DNA of 64,000 bases from Hymenobacter psoromatis. Its GTDB lineage: Bacteria > Bacteroidota > Bacteroidia > Cytophagales > Hymenobacteraceae. The notes beneath the pieces are model-generated. The model had not been told where the DNA came from. It saw nothing but the letters and a program-made list of their open reading frames with translations, and did no database searches. The position numbers were made by a program, and so were the translations under genes. The stretch covers positions 1 to 64,000 of the forward strand of contig CP014769.1 in NCBI GenBank assembly GCA_001596155.1. The letters run 5' to 3'. This document shows positions 45,572-54,556 of the stretch, in pieces. Position 1 is the stretch's first letter, and every line of letters begins with the position of its first letter.

Positions 45572-45766
45572 TGCCTGCAAACGGCTGGTGCAAGGTGTGA
45601 TTGTGTGCTGAAATTGTCTTTGCCTCAACCAATATTTATTCCAGGCCCTTGTGACTGAGCGCTAGGTATATAGTCCCCAGGCACAGTGGTGGGCCGTTTA
45701 CAACTGAACTTCACCAACACTTATGGGACAAACCGGGGGTTGACCAAACAGCTGCCACTATTTCAC

Positions 45767-46195
45767 CTACCGGGCCTTTTCATCGCTTCTCGCCATCTGG
45801 CGCACGGCGGCGGCCAGCTCGGGCGGGGGTAGGCACAGCTTGCGCTGGGCCAAATCAAACCAAGCTCCCGCCACCATGACGGTGGCGGCGACCCGGCCGT
45901 TAGCTTTGTAAATGGTGTGCAGCACGGTCCAGCGACTACCATCCTCGCTGAAGCTCACCAAGCGACCATCCACTCGGATGGCTTCGCCCACGTGCACTTC
46001 TTTGAGAAAGTTAGTTTCTTCCCGGAAGGTGACTGGACCCAGGCGCAGCTCGCTGAACTTTTGCAAATCGAAGCCGTGCGTACGCAGGAAGGCCACGCGC
46101 TGGTCGGTAGCAAAATCGGCGTAGGCCGAGTGGCGCATGTGGCCGTTGGGGTCCATTTCCGCCCAGCGGACCTGGTAGGTAGTTGAGTCATCCAT
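45767..46195 (-). CDS. Hotdog-fold acyl-CoA thioesterase
   Basis: 142 residues. The 4HBT pattern is RWAEMDPNGHMRHSAYADFATDQRVAFLR (catalytic Asp) then FREETNFLKEVHVGEAIRVDGRLVSFSEDGSRWTVLHTIYKANGRVAATVMVAGAWFD. These enzymes cleave acyl-CoA or acyl-ACP thioesters. It lies between the IS481 copy and the terminator of the aminopeptidase gene, and is probably monocistronic. Confidence 0.88.
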   Translation of the reverse strand: MDDSTTYQVRWAEMDPNGHMRHSAYADFATDQRVAFLRTHGFDLQKFSELRLGPVTFREETNFLKEVHVGEAIRVDGRLVSFSEDGSRWTVLHTIYKANGRVAATVMVAGAWFDLAQRKLCLPPPELAAAVRQMARSDEKAR

Positions 46196-46434
46196 CGTAG
46201 AGAGTTAGGGGGTTAAGCGGTGAAAGTGCATTTTATCTCGGCAGGTGCACTACTAAAGAGAGAAGACTTGTTTCGGAATAAGATACGGGTGAATTTTTTC
46301 GGTCCTTTGGGCAGCTGGGAAGCCCTTTCTGCTTGGCCAAGTCAGTAGCCGCTCCTTTTTGGAGCTACCGCCGTTTCTCGCTCCAAGTACTGCGAAGAAA
46401 ACAACTGATTTCTTATGCAGAAACAAGTTTAGAA

Positions 46435-46475
46435 GTTAAAAAGGCCGCTGGAAGCTCACTAGCGGCCTTTTTAAC
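46435..46475. terminator. Bidirectional rho-independent terminator
   Basis: GTTAAAAAGGCCGCT (46435-46449) pairs with AGCGGCCTTTTTAAC (46461-46475); 11-nt loop, A-run on one side and T-run on the other. It lies 30 nt after the aminopeptidase stop on the minus strand. Confidence 0.85.
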
Positions 46476-46504
46476 TCTTAATTTTTCACTGCCTATTTTG
46501 CTTG

Positions 46505-48982
46505 CTAAATTTGCTGGATGGCGCGTGCCAGGGTTTGGCGGTTTTCGGGGACATCGGCGCTGTGGGCATTTTCCTTCAGGCTATTTTGTAGCAGGCCGAT
46601 GATGACGTGGTCGGCGCCCTGCGACTTGTACTGGATGCCGATGGCCTGGAGGCGGGCCACGTCTTCGGCGAACAGTTTGGGCTCGCTCAGGCGCGGCAGC
46701 ATGGCAGCCAGGCCCGGCAGCAGGCCCACCTTCGCGGAAATGGGGGCCGCGTCGAATTTCTCGCGGATGTAAGGCCACTGGGCCCCGCCGCCGGCCACGG
46801 CGTAGGTGGCCACCACGGCCTGGGTCAGGGCGGCGTGGTCGTCGCCCTCCAGGGCCTGGGCTTTGGCCAGGGCCTGCGGGGGCGCTACTTCGGCCAGGGC
46901 TTGCAAGGCTGCGCCCTGCACGGCGTAGGAACGGGTACCGGCCAGGTACCGGGTGAAAACGCCCGCGTCACGCTTGTCCTTGAGCTGGCCCAGGGCCCCC
47001 AAAAGGGCGGTTTGCACGGCGGGATTCTGCTCGGTGGCGAGCCGCTTGCGCAGGGTGGGCGCGGCGGCGCTGGCCACGGCGTTGTTTTTCAGGTCGAGGC
47101 TTTGGGCGGCAGCTCGGCGCAGGTCGTAGAACTTGTCGTTCAGGGCCCCCAGCAGCAGGGCGCGGGCGGCGGGGTCCTTCGCCTGGGCGGCTTGGGCGGC
47201 GGCCAGGGCCTCGCGGCGGTCCACGTACAGCGGCGCGTGGGCGTACTGGTAGGCGTAGGCGCTAAAGGGCTTGTGGTCGGTTTTCAGCCACACCAGCTTC
47301 TTCTCGGCATCCACGTTCACCAGGGCCGGCGCGGCCGCCAGGGGCATCTCAAACGTCTGGCTGGCCTGGGTCAGCAGCACGCGCTGGCGCTGGACTTTGC
47401 CGTTCACATAGTAGTCGATGGCCAGCGGCAGCCGGAACGGCTCGCCCGGCTGGGTCTGCGTCAGGGTAACGCGCTGCACCCGGCGGGCCGCGTCCCAGGC
47501 GTAGTCGATGGTGACGAGCGGGTGGCCGGCCCCGAAGTACCACTGGTTGAAGAACCAGTTCAGGTCCTGGCCCGACGCGGCCTCCATCGCCAGGCGCAGC
47601 TGGTGGGCCTCGCCGGTGCCCAGGGCGTTGTCTTTCAGGTATTTCTGCAAGCCGCCAAAGAATACGTCGTCGCCCAGGTACGTGCGCAGCATATCCACCA
47701 CGGCCCCGCCCTTCTGGTAAGTCACCACGTCGAACACGTCTTCCTTGGTGGCGTAATGGAAGCGCACGAGGTCCTTGGCCGCCCCAGTGGGGTTGGCGAG
47801 GTAGCGGCGCAGATTGGCGTAGGTATGGTAGTCGGCGGCCTCGCGGCCGTACTTGTGCTCGGCGTAGAGCCCCTCCGAAAAGTCGGCCATTGACTCGTTG
47901 ACCGTGATGTTGGACCACGATTCGGCCGTCACGTAGTCGCCGAACCACTGGTGAAACAGCTCGTGCGCAATCACCGACTCGCCTGGGTACTCGCGGTCGA
48001 GCAGTTCCCGGGCATCCAGCTGCACCTGCTCGCCGTGCAGGGTAGCGGTGGTGTTCTCCATCGCGCCGCTCACGTAGTCGCGCACCACAATCTGGGCGTA
48101 TTTATTCCACGGAAACGCCACGCCCAGGCGGTTGCTGAAAAACTCCAGCATATCGGGCGTGTTGCCGAAAATCTGCTTGGCGAAGGGCGCGTACTTGGAT
48201 TCGAGGTAATAAGTGACCTCCTTGCCGCGCCAGGTGTCTTTGTAGATTTTGAAGTCGCCGACGGCCATCATGAACAGGTAGGGCGCGTGGGGCAGGTCCA
48301 TTTGCCAGGTATCGGTGCGCAGGCCGGGGCCGGCGGGCACCTGGCTCACCAGGCGACCGTTGCTAAGCGTCACGTACTTACTGGGTACGGTCATCGCAAT
48401 TTCTTCGGTCGATTTTTGGTTGGGCCGGTCGATGGTCGGAAACCAGGCCGACGCGCTTTGCGTCTCGCCCTGGGTCCAGATTTGCACCGGCTTACCCGCC
48501 ACCGCGCTGTCGGGATTAATAAAGTACAAGCCCTTAGCATCGGTGATGGCGGCCGAGCCCTTCGCCTTCAGCTCGTCGGGCTTGGCCACGTAGTCGAGGT
48601 ACACGGTATAGGCCTCGCCGGGCTTAAAGCTGCGCCCCAGGCTGACGTAGAGGTTGTTCTGGTCGGTGTACGTGTACTGGAGCGGGATTTGCCGGGTGCC
48701 TTCCAGCAGGGCCACCACCTGGATGTCCATGCCCTGTGCATCGAGCCGCAGCGAATCGGTGGGGTAGCCGTGGGGCCGGAGCGTCACCCACTCCTGGCCG
48801 TAGAGGTAGCGCTTGGCGTAGTCAAATTTCACCGCCAGCTTGGTATGTACCAGGTCGTTGACCTTGGTCGCCGAGGCGCGGTAGGGCCCCACGAGCTGGC
48901 CGGGCGGAGGTGGCGTGGGGGTTTGGGCCAGGGCAGGGGCAGCCAGTAGGCCCAGCAGACCTAGGGCGTAAGCGTACCTCAT
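46505..48982 (-). CDS. M1-family metallo-aminopeptidase, secreted
   Basis: 825 residues from ATG 48982 with signal peptide (MRYAYALGLLGLLAAPALAQ). The N-terminal beta domain has SGAMENTTATLHG (the GAMEN exopeptidase motif) before the zinc site VIAHELFHQWFGDYVTAESWSNITVNESMADFSEGL (HExxH-x18-E, Zn-binding Glu in NESMAD). The C-terminal part (about 570-825) is a helical repeat domain (LRKRLATEQNPAVQTALLGALGQL). It should release N-terminal amino acids from peptides in the periplasm or at the surface. Confidence 0.95.
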   Translation of the reverse strand: MRYAYALGLLGLLAAPALAQTPTPPPPGQLVGPYRASATKVNDLVHTKLAVKFDYAKRYLYGQEWVTLRPHGYPTDSLRLDAQGMDIQVVALLEGTRQIPLQYTYTDQNNLYVSLGRSFKPGEAYTVYLDYVAKPDELKAKGSAAITDAKGLYFINPDSAVAGKPVQIWTQGETQSASAWFPTIDRPNQKSTEEIAMTVPSKYVTLSNGRLVSQVPAGPGLRTDTWQMDLPHAPYLFMMAVGDFKIYKDTWRGKEVTYYLESKYAPFAKQIFGNTPDMLEFFSNRLGVAFPWNKYAQIVVRDYVSGAMENTTATLHGEQVQLDARELLDREYPGESVIAHELFHQWFGDYVTAESWSNITVNESMADFSEGLYAEHKYGREAADYHTYANLRRYLANPTGAAKDLVRFHYATKEDVFDVVTYQKGGAVVDMLRTYLGDDVFFGGLQKYLKDNALGTGEAHQLRLAMEAASGQDLNWFFNQWYFGAGHPLVTIDYAWDAARRVQRVTLTQTQPGEPFRLPLAIDYYVNGKVQRQRVLLTQASQTFEMPLAAAPALVNVDAEKKLVWLKTDHKPFSAYAYQYAHAPLYVDRREALAAAQAAQAKDPAARALLLGALNDKFYDLRRAAAQSLDLKNNAVASAAAPTLRKRLATEQNPAVQTALLGALGQLKDKRDAGVFTRYLAGTRSYAVQGAALQALAEVAPPQALAKAQALEGDDHAALTQAVVATYAVAGGGAQWPYIREKFDAAPISAKVGLLPGLAAMLPRLSEPKLFAEDVARLQAIGIQYKSQGADHVIIGLLQNSLKENAHSADVPENRQTLARAIQQI

Positions 48983-49304
48983 CGGAAAAATCGGGGAATT
49001 GTAAGGGGTCAAAGATGCAGTATTTAGCAGGAGCGCTGCGCGGGGACCCTCTCCGCGGGTGCGGGGGCTACCCACCCGCCAGCCCCCGCACCCGCTGGCC
49101 TCGCAGAGGCTTACCGGGGTCGGCTAGGTGTTCCGTCATCCGATTCGCCGCCACCGTTAGGGTCAACTGGCGACGGACCTGCGCCAGGCCGTTCCAATTA
49201 GGAAACGTCGTGTTCAGGATGCGCGCGCTGTAAGAAGTGCAGTGTGGCCCTTCAAAAAACAGCCGTGAGCGGCACCCTGATGGGAGATTATTATTAGCTA
49301 CTGC

Positions 49305-49419
49305 TGGGGCATGAGTTGGAGGTGCAGACGCATCAGAGGAAGCGTTTAACATGCCTCTGGAAATAGCATTTTGCCCCAAAATGAATTCGCCAACAGTATC
49401 CCGTTGTAACGAGAACCCC
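49305..49419. mobile_element. IS1182-type end remnant inserted in the same small-element end
   Basis: Positions 49305-49401 resemble the 5' end of the IS at 32926-34795 (terminal ATTCGCCAACAGTATCC ending at 49401, then the region of its transposase start). It is followed by CGTTGTAACGAGAACCCC (49402-49419), which matches the outer end of the small element at 34796-34813. The other IS end is absent; only this junction survives. Confidence 0.8.
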
Positions 49420-49423
49420 ACAC

Positions 49424-50344
49424 TCAATTAAAGGACTGCCGAAAGGCCAGCGGTGACAGGTTGGTTTTGCTTTTAAATAAGCGACTAAACGAGGGCGCGT
49501 GCTCAAACCCCAGTTGATACGCAATTTCGCCGACGGAAAGCTCCGTGGTGGAAAGCTTTTCCTTGGCCCGTTGCAGCAAGTGTTCGTGGATGTGCTGCTG
49601 TGTGGTTAGGCCGGTCAGCACCTTGAGCATTCCGCTCAAATAATCGGCCGATACGTGGAGGGCTTCGGCCACGTAACCGACCGTGGGCAAGCCTTTTTGA
49701 CTGAGGTCGTTGCCAATAAAATAGGCAGCTAGTAATTCTTCCAACCGATTGAGAAGCTGGTGGTTGGCTACTCGGCGGGTGATAAATTGGCGCTGGTAGA
49801 ACCGCTCGGCGTAATGGAGCAACGCTTCCAAATGGGAGATGATGATGTTTTGGCTGAACGGGTCGATGTTGGCGTGGTACTCCTGCTCGATGTAGTGCAT
49901 CAGCTGGGTAACGGTTGCTTCTTCTTTCGCCGACAGGAATAAAGCCTCATGGACCGAATAAGCAAAGAATTCGTACTGCCGGATTTTCTGGCTCAGCGAT
50001 GTTTTCCAGAGGAAATCGGGATGAACCAGCACCATCCAGCCGGCAGGCAATTGGGTGGCTTCTTTTTCTATTTCGATGCCAAAAACCTGGCCGGGTGCCA
50101 TAAAAAACATCACCCCTTCGTCAAAATCATAGGTTTGCTGCCCGTACTTAAACCGGGCGTTGAACACTCTTTTTAACGAGATGGCATAAAACTCAAAAAC
50201 CAGGCTCACCGGCCCCGCCACTACAGGCGGTTGCACCGCTTCAATCCGCACCACGCTGAGTAAGGGGTGCTCCGGCGGGGGCAGCCCCATCAACCGGTGG
50301 TATTCCGTAATCGTTTTGAATCGGTAGAGCTGGCTGAAGGACAT
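49424..50344 (-). CDS. AraC-family transcriptional regulator
   Basis: 306 residues. The C-terminal double HTH is clear: VGYVAEALHVSADYLSGMLKVLTGLTTQQHIHEHLLQRAKEKLS and SVGEIAYQLGFEHAPSFSRLFKSKTNLSPLAFRQSF. The N-terminal cupin-like part (LVFEFYAISLKRVFNARFKYG... GVMFFMAPGQVFG) is a ligand or oligomerisation domain. It points away from the NmrA-type genes on its right, and its 3' end meets the mobile-element remnant. AraC proteins of this type often regulate adjacent oxidoreductases. Confidence 0.93.
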   Translation of the reverse strand: MSFSQLYRFKTITEYHRLMGLPPPEHPLLSVVRIEAVQPPVVAGPVSLVFEFYAISLKRVFNARFKYGQQTYDFDEGVMFFMAPGQVFGIEIEKEATQLPAGWMVLVHPDFLWKTSLSQKIRQYEFFAYSVHEALFLSAKEEATVTQLMHYIEQEYHANIDPFSQNIIISHLEALLHYAERFYQRQFITRRVANHQLLNRLEELLAAYFIGNDLSQKGLPTVGYVAEALHVSADYLSGMLKVLTGLTTQQHIHEHLLQRAKEKLSTTELSVGEIAYQLGFEHAPSFSRLFKSKTNLSPLAFRQSFN

Positions 50345-50356
50345 CGGACAATATGC

Positions 50357-50410
50357 TTACTGGTAGTACACGGCCGCAAACTCCTGGGCAAAATTTGTCA
50401 TTTTTACGTT
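50357..50410 (-). pseudogene. C-terminal fragment of an NmrA-type gene
   Basis: The minus strand ends NVKMTNFAQEFAAVYYQ then TAA (50357-50359). This matches the end of the NmrA-type protein at 50516 (VKLIDFAQEFAAAY). Nothing upstream of it continues as a gene. It is a small remnant of a former third copy. Confidence 0.65.
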
Positions 50411-50515
50411 TCTCCGCACTGCTGACTGGTTGCGGTGATAATCGGCATCGACCAGGCCGGTACGTACAGCGGCCTGTATTTCCACTATGCCCGTCGCAAT
50501 ATGCGGCCCAGCGCG

Positions 50516-51400
50516 TTATTTCTGGGCGATGGCGGCGTAGGCGGCGGCAAATTCCTGGGCGAAATCGATTAGCTTAACCTGGCCCAGCACCGGTCGGTGG
50601 CGGCGGTACTGTTCAAGCACGACCCCGCTGTGAATGCCCGCTTGCATAGTCACGATGCTGGCGGCGAGTTGCGGCGGCAGCCCGGCCAGTTGTAGCCCCT
50701 GCTGCATTTGCTGGTCCGTGATGGTCACCCAGGGCAAATCGGGCTTCCCGATGGCAGTGCCCAAGATGCGGGCCGCTTGCTGGCAGCTCATTTCCTCACT
50801 GGCCACGTAGCGCACGGTGTGGCCGGTCAGCGGGGTTTCCAGTTCTTCGGCCGCCGCCGCCGCAATGTCCAGCGGAGAAACCAGGACAATCGAGTCTTCG
50901 CCCCCAAAGTTGGCGGCAATATGGCCCTGCTCTAATATCATCGGGAGCAGCCCGTAGAAGTTGCTGTAAAAATAGGCCGGCCGCAGGTGCGTAGTGCCGA
51001 CCCCCGCCAGCTCGTTGAAAGCGTTTTCGATACTCGCCGGGCCGAGCACCCCCGCCGTCCAACCACTCAGCAGCACTACGCGCCTGATGCCGGCCTGCTG
51101 GATGGCCTGCTGGATGGCCTGCAGATAGTTTTGGCGCACTTGCCGGAAATAGGCTCCCTGGTCAGCCGCTGCCAAGTTAAACGGTATCATGCAATAGACG
51201 GCCTCGGCCCCGGCGAAGGTGGCGGCCACAAACGGCCCGTCTTCGATGGAGCCAATGGCCGCCGTCGCCCCCAGGGCTTCAATGGCGGGTTGTTTCTCCG
51301 GCTTGCTGCTGACTAGGGTAACAGCATGGCCTTTTTGCAGGAGTTCTTTGGTGAGGGGCTGGCTGATGTTGCCCAGCGAGCCGGTTACGACGATGTTCAT
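50516..51400 (-). CDS. NmrA-family NAD(P)-binding protein
   Basis: 294 residues. N-terminal Rossmann start MNIVVTGSLGNISQPLTKELLQKGHAVTLVSSKPEKQPAIEALGA, then RVVLLSGWTAG, HLRPAYFYSNFYGLLPMI and the C-terminal DFAQEFAAAYAAI. Lacks the classical SDR YxxxK, as in NmrA/HSCARG proteins that sense NADP(H) or act as quinone reductases. It is about 50% alike in pattern to the protein at 62261. Its upstream region abuts the truncated SDR gene. Confidence 0.9.
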   Translation of the reverse strand: MNIVVTGSLGNISQPLTKELLQKGHAVTLVSSKPEKQPAIEALGATAAIGSIEDGPFVAATFAGAEAVYCMIPFNLAAADQGAYFRQVRQNYLQAIQQAIQQAGIRRVVLLSGWTAGVLGPASIENAFNELAGVGTTHLRPAYFYSNFYGLLPMILEQGHIAANFGGEDSIVLVSPLDIAAAAAEELETPLTGHTVRYVASEEMSCQQAARILGTAIGKPDLPWVTITDQQMQQGLQLAGLPPQLAASIVTMQAGIHSGVVLEQYRRHRPVLGQVKLIDFAQEFAAAYAAIAQK

Positions 51401-51502
51401 GGTTCTTCTATCTTGAAATTCCCGGCGCTTCGGCGGGCGTAAGGAGCCGCGCAGCCCCGATGCGGGCGGCCTTCCGGTGGATGTTGTGCTTTCCGGGAGG
51501 CG

Positions 51503-51946
51503 CTACCCCCTTGGTAGCCCGGTAAGGTCTTCGCTCAGGTGCCACAGTTTTTCGCCCAGCAGCGGGTCGTACCGATTATTCAAGGGAACGACCTGCATTT
51601 TGTCGTCGAAAAAGACCCCGTTGGCTTGCGCCGCCTCCGGGGCCGTCGCCAGGTATACCCCGACGTCGCAGGTGTCTTTCTCCCACGGCTTTAGGAGTAC
51701 CGTGAGGGCCTTTAGCCACCACGGCGCGTCCTGCACCAGCTGGGAGGTGATTAAGCCGGGATGGAAGGCCACGGCCGTTACGCCGGTGCCTTCCAAGCGT
51801 TTCGCCAGCGCGAACGTGAAATAGATGCGGGCAAACATGGCCTGGGAAGTCGCCCGCATTCCGCTGTAGTTCTTCGCCAGCTGAATATCCTGCCAATCGA
51901 GGGTGGGGTGCTGGAGAAATTCCAGCAGCGAGGCTTTTTTGAACAT
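51503..51946 (-). pseudogene. Short-chain dehydrogenase, C-terminal fragment without catalytic Tyr-Lys
   Basis: 147 residues. The C-terminal SDR region is visible (YFTFALAKRLEGTGVTAVAFHPGLITSQL, CDVGVYLATAPEAAQANGVFFDD). The family's YxxxK motif is replaced: at MRATSQAMFARIYF, relatives have AYSQSKLANILF, so Tyr and Lys are lost. The Rossmann half is also missing. I read it as a remnant. Confidence 0.72.
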
Positions 51947-52188
51947 TGATTGCTGAACAAGTATCCTGAACCGTTTCCGCCCGCTTACGGCTGCAAAGCC
52001 GTCCTATTAGGATGTTCAGTCAAACGAGGATTTATTTAGGACCCGCATAATAGTGGGAACGAAAAACAACGACGGAGAAAGTCGGTCAGCCTGGGTTAAA
52101 TTAACCTGGATTTATGCTGGGCGGGGCGACTCTTAAAATGACCCTCTCAATGAAAACTTGAGCTGCGGCCTTCCCTAGTTTGCGTTAC

Positions 52189-52554
52189 CTACTCCGACAC
52201 TAACGTAGCGTTGAGGGCTTCTAAATGGCGCTGATGCTGTATGCCCCACTCTTTTAAAACCGCAATAACGGGGTCGAGTGAGTGGGCGTACGGTAAGACA
52301 CTGTAGTCCACCACTACGGGAGGGCCGGGGGAGACTGTGCGGGCGATGAACTGATGCGCTTCCAAGTCCTTGAGCTCCTTAGCCAGCACCTTCGTGGAGA
52401 TGCCCGGCACACTACGCTCCAAACCGCGAAAATGCCGAGTGCCCGCCAAGAGCGCGACAATGATTTGGAGCTTCCACTTGCTGTTGACGAACAGCGAAGC
52501 GTGGCGCAGGGCTTCCATCGTGAGCGAGCATTGAGCGGTATCGGAACTGGTCAT
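52189..52554 (-). CDS. HxlR-family winged-helix regulator
   Basis: 121 residues. ALRHASLFVNSKWKLQIIVALLAGTRHFRGLERSVPGISTKVLAKELKDLEAHQFIARTV is the HxlR winged helix. It is divergent from azoR across 235 nt that hold two matching inverted repeats. HxlR proteins such as HypR and QorR respond to quinones or aldehydes through a Cys; Cys9 is present near the N-terminus (AQCSL). Confidence 0.92.
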   Translation of the reverse strand: MTSSDTAQCSLTMEALRHASLFVNSKWKLQIIVALLAGTRHFRGLERSVPGISTKVLAKELKDLEAHQFIARTVSPGPPVVVDYSVLPYAHSLDPVIAVLKEWGIQHQRHLEALNATLVSE

Positions 52555-52591
52555 GGAAAGGGAAGAAGAGAGGGCGAAGTGACTAAACTGG

Positions 52592-52684
52592 CTGATTACC
52601 TGCGAGTAATCAGGCTACCGACTGGTAATCTGTAGTTGCCAGAGGGACCGAACAAACCGCAAGCTGATTCCATTAAGTAATCAG
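52592..52684. promoter_or_regulatory. Candidate HxlR operators, two copies
   Basis: CTGATTAC-N6-GTAATCAG at 52592-52613 is perfect; a second, CTGATTCC-N5-GTAATCAG, lies at 52664-52684 with one mismatch. The centres are about 72 bp apart. Both lie between the divergent hxlR-type gene and azoR. They most likely control both. Confidence 0.75.
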
Positions 52685-52789
52685 CATACCAAACAGTAAA
52701 CTGGGCCGCTTGGTTGGCGGGCGGCGTTTGGCAACCCGGGCAGCCCAGGGACATAGTTCTCCTTTTTCCATTTTCATCTTCCTTTGACC

Positions 52790-53389
52790 ATGCAGATTCT
52801 GCAAATCATCTCCAGCGCCCAGGGCGCTAATTCGTACACCACGCGCCTCAGCCAGGGCATCATCGACAAGCTGCAAGCCGCGCATCCGGGCAGCACGGTG
52901 GTCGTGCGCAACCTAGCCACCCACCCGTTTCCCCACCTCGAAGAAGCCCACCTGCAAGCCTACTTCGCGCCCGCTGAGGGCCGCTCGCCCGCGCAGCAGC
53001 AGGCCGTGCGCCACTCCGACGAAGCCATTGCGGAAGTCATGGCGGCCGATGCCCTGGTCATTGCGGTGCCGTTCTACAACTTTACCATTTCCTCCTCGCT
53101 CAAGGCGTGGCTCGACCACCTGACGCGGGCCAACCTCACGTTCCGCTACACGGCCACCGGGCCGGAGGGGCTCATTCCGGCGGGCAAGCAGGTGTATTTG
53201 GCATTGGCCAGCGGCGGCATCTACTCGGAAGGCCCCCTGCAGCCCTACGATTTTGCCACGCCTTACCTGCGCTTCATGCTTGGCTTCCTGGGGCTCACCG
53301 ACATCACCGTGGCCCGCGCCGAAGGCGTGAAGCTGCCCGAGTTCCAGCCCACCGCTTTGCAAAAGGGGATTGACAGCGTAATGGTGTAA
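52790..53389 (+). CDS. azoR: FMN-dependent NADH:quinone oxidoreductase / azoreductase
   Basis: 199 residues from ATG 52790 (MQILQIISSAQGANSYTTRLS). The flavodoxin-like fold is clear: VPFYNFTISSSLKAWLDHLTRANLTFRYTATGPEGL and LALASGGIYSEGP. AzoR enzymes reduce quinones and azo dyes by two-electron transfer and protect against thiol stress. Divergent HxlR and the two palindromes upstream suggest induction by electrophiles. Confidence 0.93.
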   Translation: MQILQIISSAQGANSYTTRLSQGIIDKLQAAHPGSTVVVRNLATHPFPHLEEAHLQAYFAPAEGRSPAQQQAVRHSDEAIAEVMAADALVIAVPFYNFTISSSLKAWLDHLTRANLTFRYTATGPEGLIPAGKQVYLALASGGIYSEGPLQPYDFATPYLRFMLGFLGLTDITVARAEGVKLPEFQPTALQKGIDSVMV

Positions 53390-53575
53390 ATAATTAATTA
53401 TCAGAACTTTACTACTTAATTAAACGTAAAACGCAGCACTTCCCGCACTCGATGTTACGCGTCACTTGGGTTTGTTAAGCGGGAAGGCTCTTTTCTGAAG
53501 CAACCAAAGCGACTCCAGTCACTGCCGGCGCAAAGGCGCGTGACAGCAAGTACAAAACCCTTTCACTTCGTGGCC

Positions 53576-54082
53576 ATGAGTACCCAGCCTACCTCCGTTC
53601 CCTATACCGTGCCCGCTGGCACGAGCATCGGCCATATCCACTTGCAAGTAACTGACCTCAACCGAGCGCTGGCTTTTTACCGCGACCTGCTAGGCTTCGA
53701 GGTGATGGTGCACGCGGGGGCGGCGGCTTTCCTGTCGGCCGACGGCTACCACCACCACATCGGACTCAACACCTGGCACAGCCGGGGCGGCCGGCCGGCC
53801 GAACACGAGGGGGTCGCGGGCCTCTTTCACGCCGCTATTCTGTATCAGGACCGAGCCGGGCTGGCAAAGGTCCTGCGCCGCCTGAATAAGGCCGGCTATC
53901 CGCTCAGCGGGGTGGCCGACCACGGCGTGAGCGAGGCCCTGTACCTGGACGACCCTGATGGCAACGGCCTGGAATTGTACTGGGACCGTCCGCGCGACCA
54001 ATGGCCGGTGGATGCCGCCGGCAAGCTCACCATCTACACCCACCCGCTGGACGTGCCGGGCCTGCTGGCGCTGGCCATGTAG
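53576..54082 (+). CDS. VOC-superfamily (glyoxalase/dioxygenase fold) protein
   Basis: 168 residues from ATG 53576. GHIHLQVTDLNRALAFYRDLLGFEVMVHAG gives the first betaalphabetabetabeta module, with metal-ligand His in HIHL; the second module ends YLDDPDGNGLELYWDRP with the conserved Glu ligand (LELYW). The H..H..E pattern fits a metal-dependent enzyme such as an extradiol dioxygenase-like or glyoxalase-like protein. Start of a tight set of plus-strand genes. Confidence 0.9.
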   Translation: MSTQPTSVPYTVPAGTSIGHIHLQVTDLNRALAFYRDLLGFEVMVHAGAAAFLSADGYHHHIGLNTWHSRGGRPAEHEGVAGLFHAAILYQDRAGLAKVLRRLNKAGYPLSGVADHGVSEALYLDDPDGNGLELYWDRPRDQWPVDAAGKLTIYTHPLDVPGLLALAM

Positions 54083-54126
54083 CGTAAGTACTTTTTAATC
54101 AAACACTTAATTAACGACCAATTGCC

Positions 54127-54498
54127 ATGAGCGACCAACCTCAGCCTGCCAACCACCTCCTGAAAGTGAGCTGCCTGCTTACGCGCCGCAGCGACCTGAC
54201 GCACGAGGAATTTTTCCGTTATTGGACGGAAAAGCACACGCCCATGCTGGCCAAGCCGCAGCCCGGGGCCCCGAAGGTGTACCGCTACGTGCAGCTGCAT
54301 CCCCTTACGGAGACCGTACCCGGCTTAAAGACGGCCCCTTACGACGGGGTGGCCGAAATCTGGTTTGCTAACCTGGCTGATGCCGCGGCCATGTTCACCT
54401 CCGACCACTACAACACGGTAGTTGCGGCCGACGAGGAGCACTTCCTGGACCGCGCGAAGACGGTCTTCCTCTACGCCCACGAGAAGACCATCATGTAA
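54127..54498 (+). CDS. EthD-domain protein
   Basis: 123 residues. LLKVSCLLTRRSDLTHEEFFRYWTEKHTPMLAKPQPGAPKVYRYVQLHPL is the EthD/ferredoxin-like (dimeric alpha+beta barrel) N-terminus, and MFTSDHYNTVVAADEEHFLDRAKTVFLYAHEKTI its end. EthD proteins bind or convert aromatic or polyketide substrates. It lies 44 nt after the VOC gene. Confidence 0.9.
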   Translation: MSDQPQPANHLLKVSCLLTRRSDLTHEEFFRYWTEKHTPMLAKPQPGAPKVYRYVQLHPLTETVPGLKTAPYDGVAEIWFANLADAAAMFTSDHYNTVVAADEEHFLDRAKTVFLYAHEKTIM

Positions 54499-54556
54499 AC
54501 CGGCCCGCTGCCTGGCAGCGGCGGCACTTGATGGGGGCTTACCCGATTGTTTTTCG

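Noticed and set aside
45661..45690. Second IS481-type end near GTATATAGTCCCC
   Set aside because: Only about ten bases resemble the terminal repeat and there is no partner, so it is not listed as an element.
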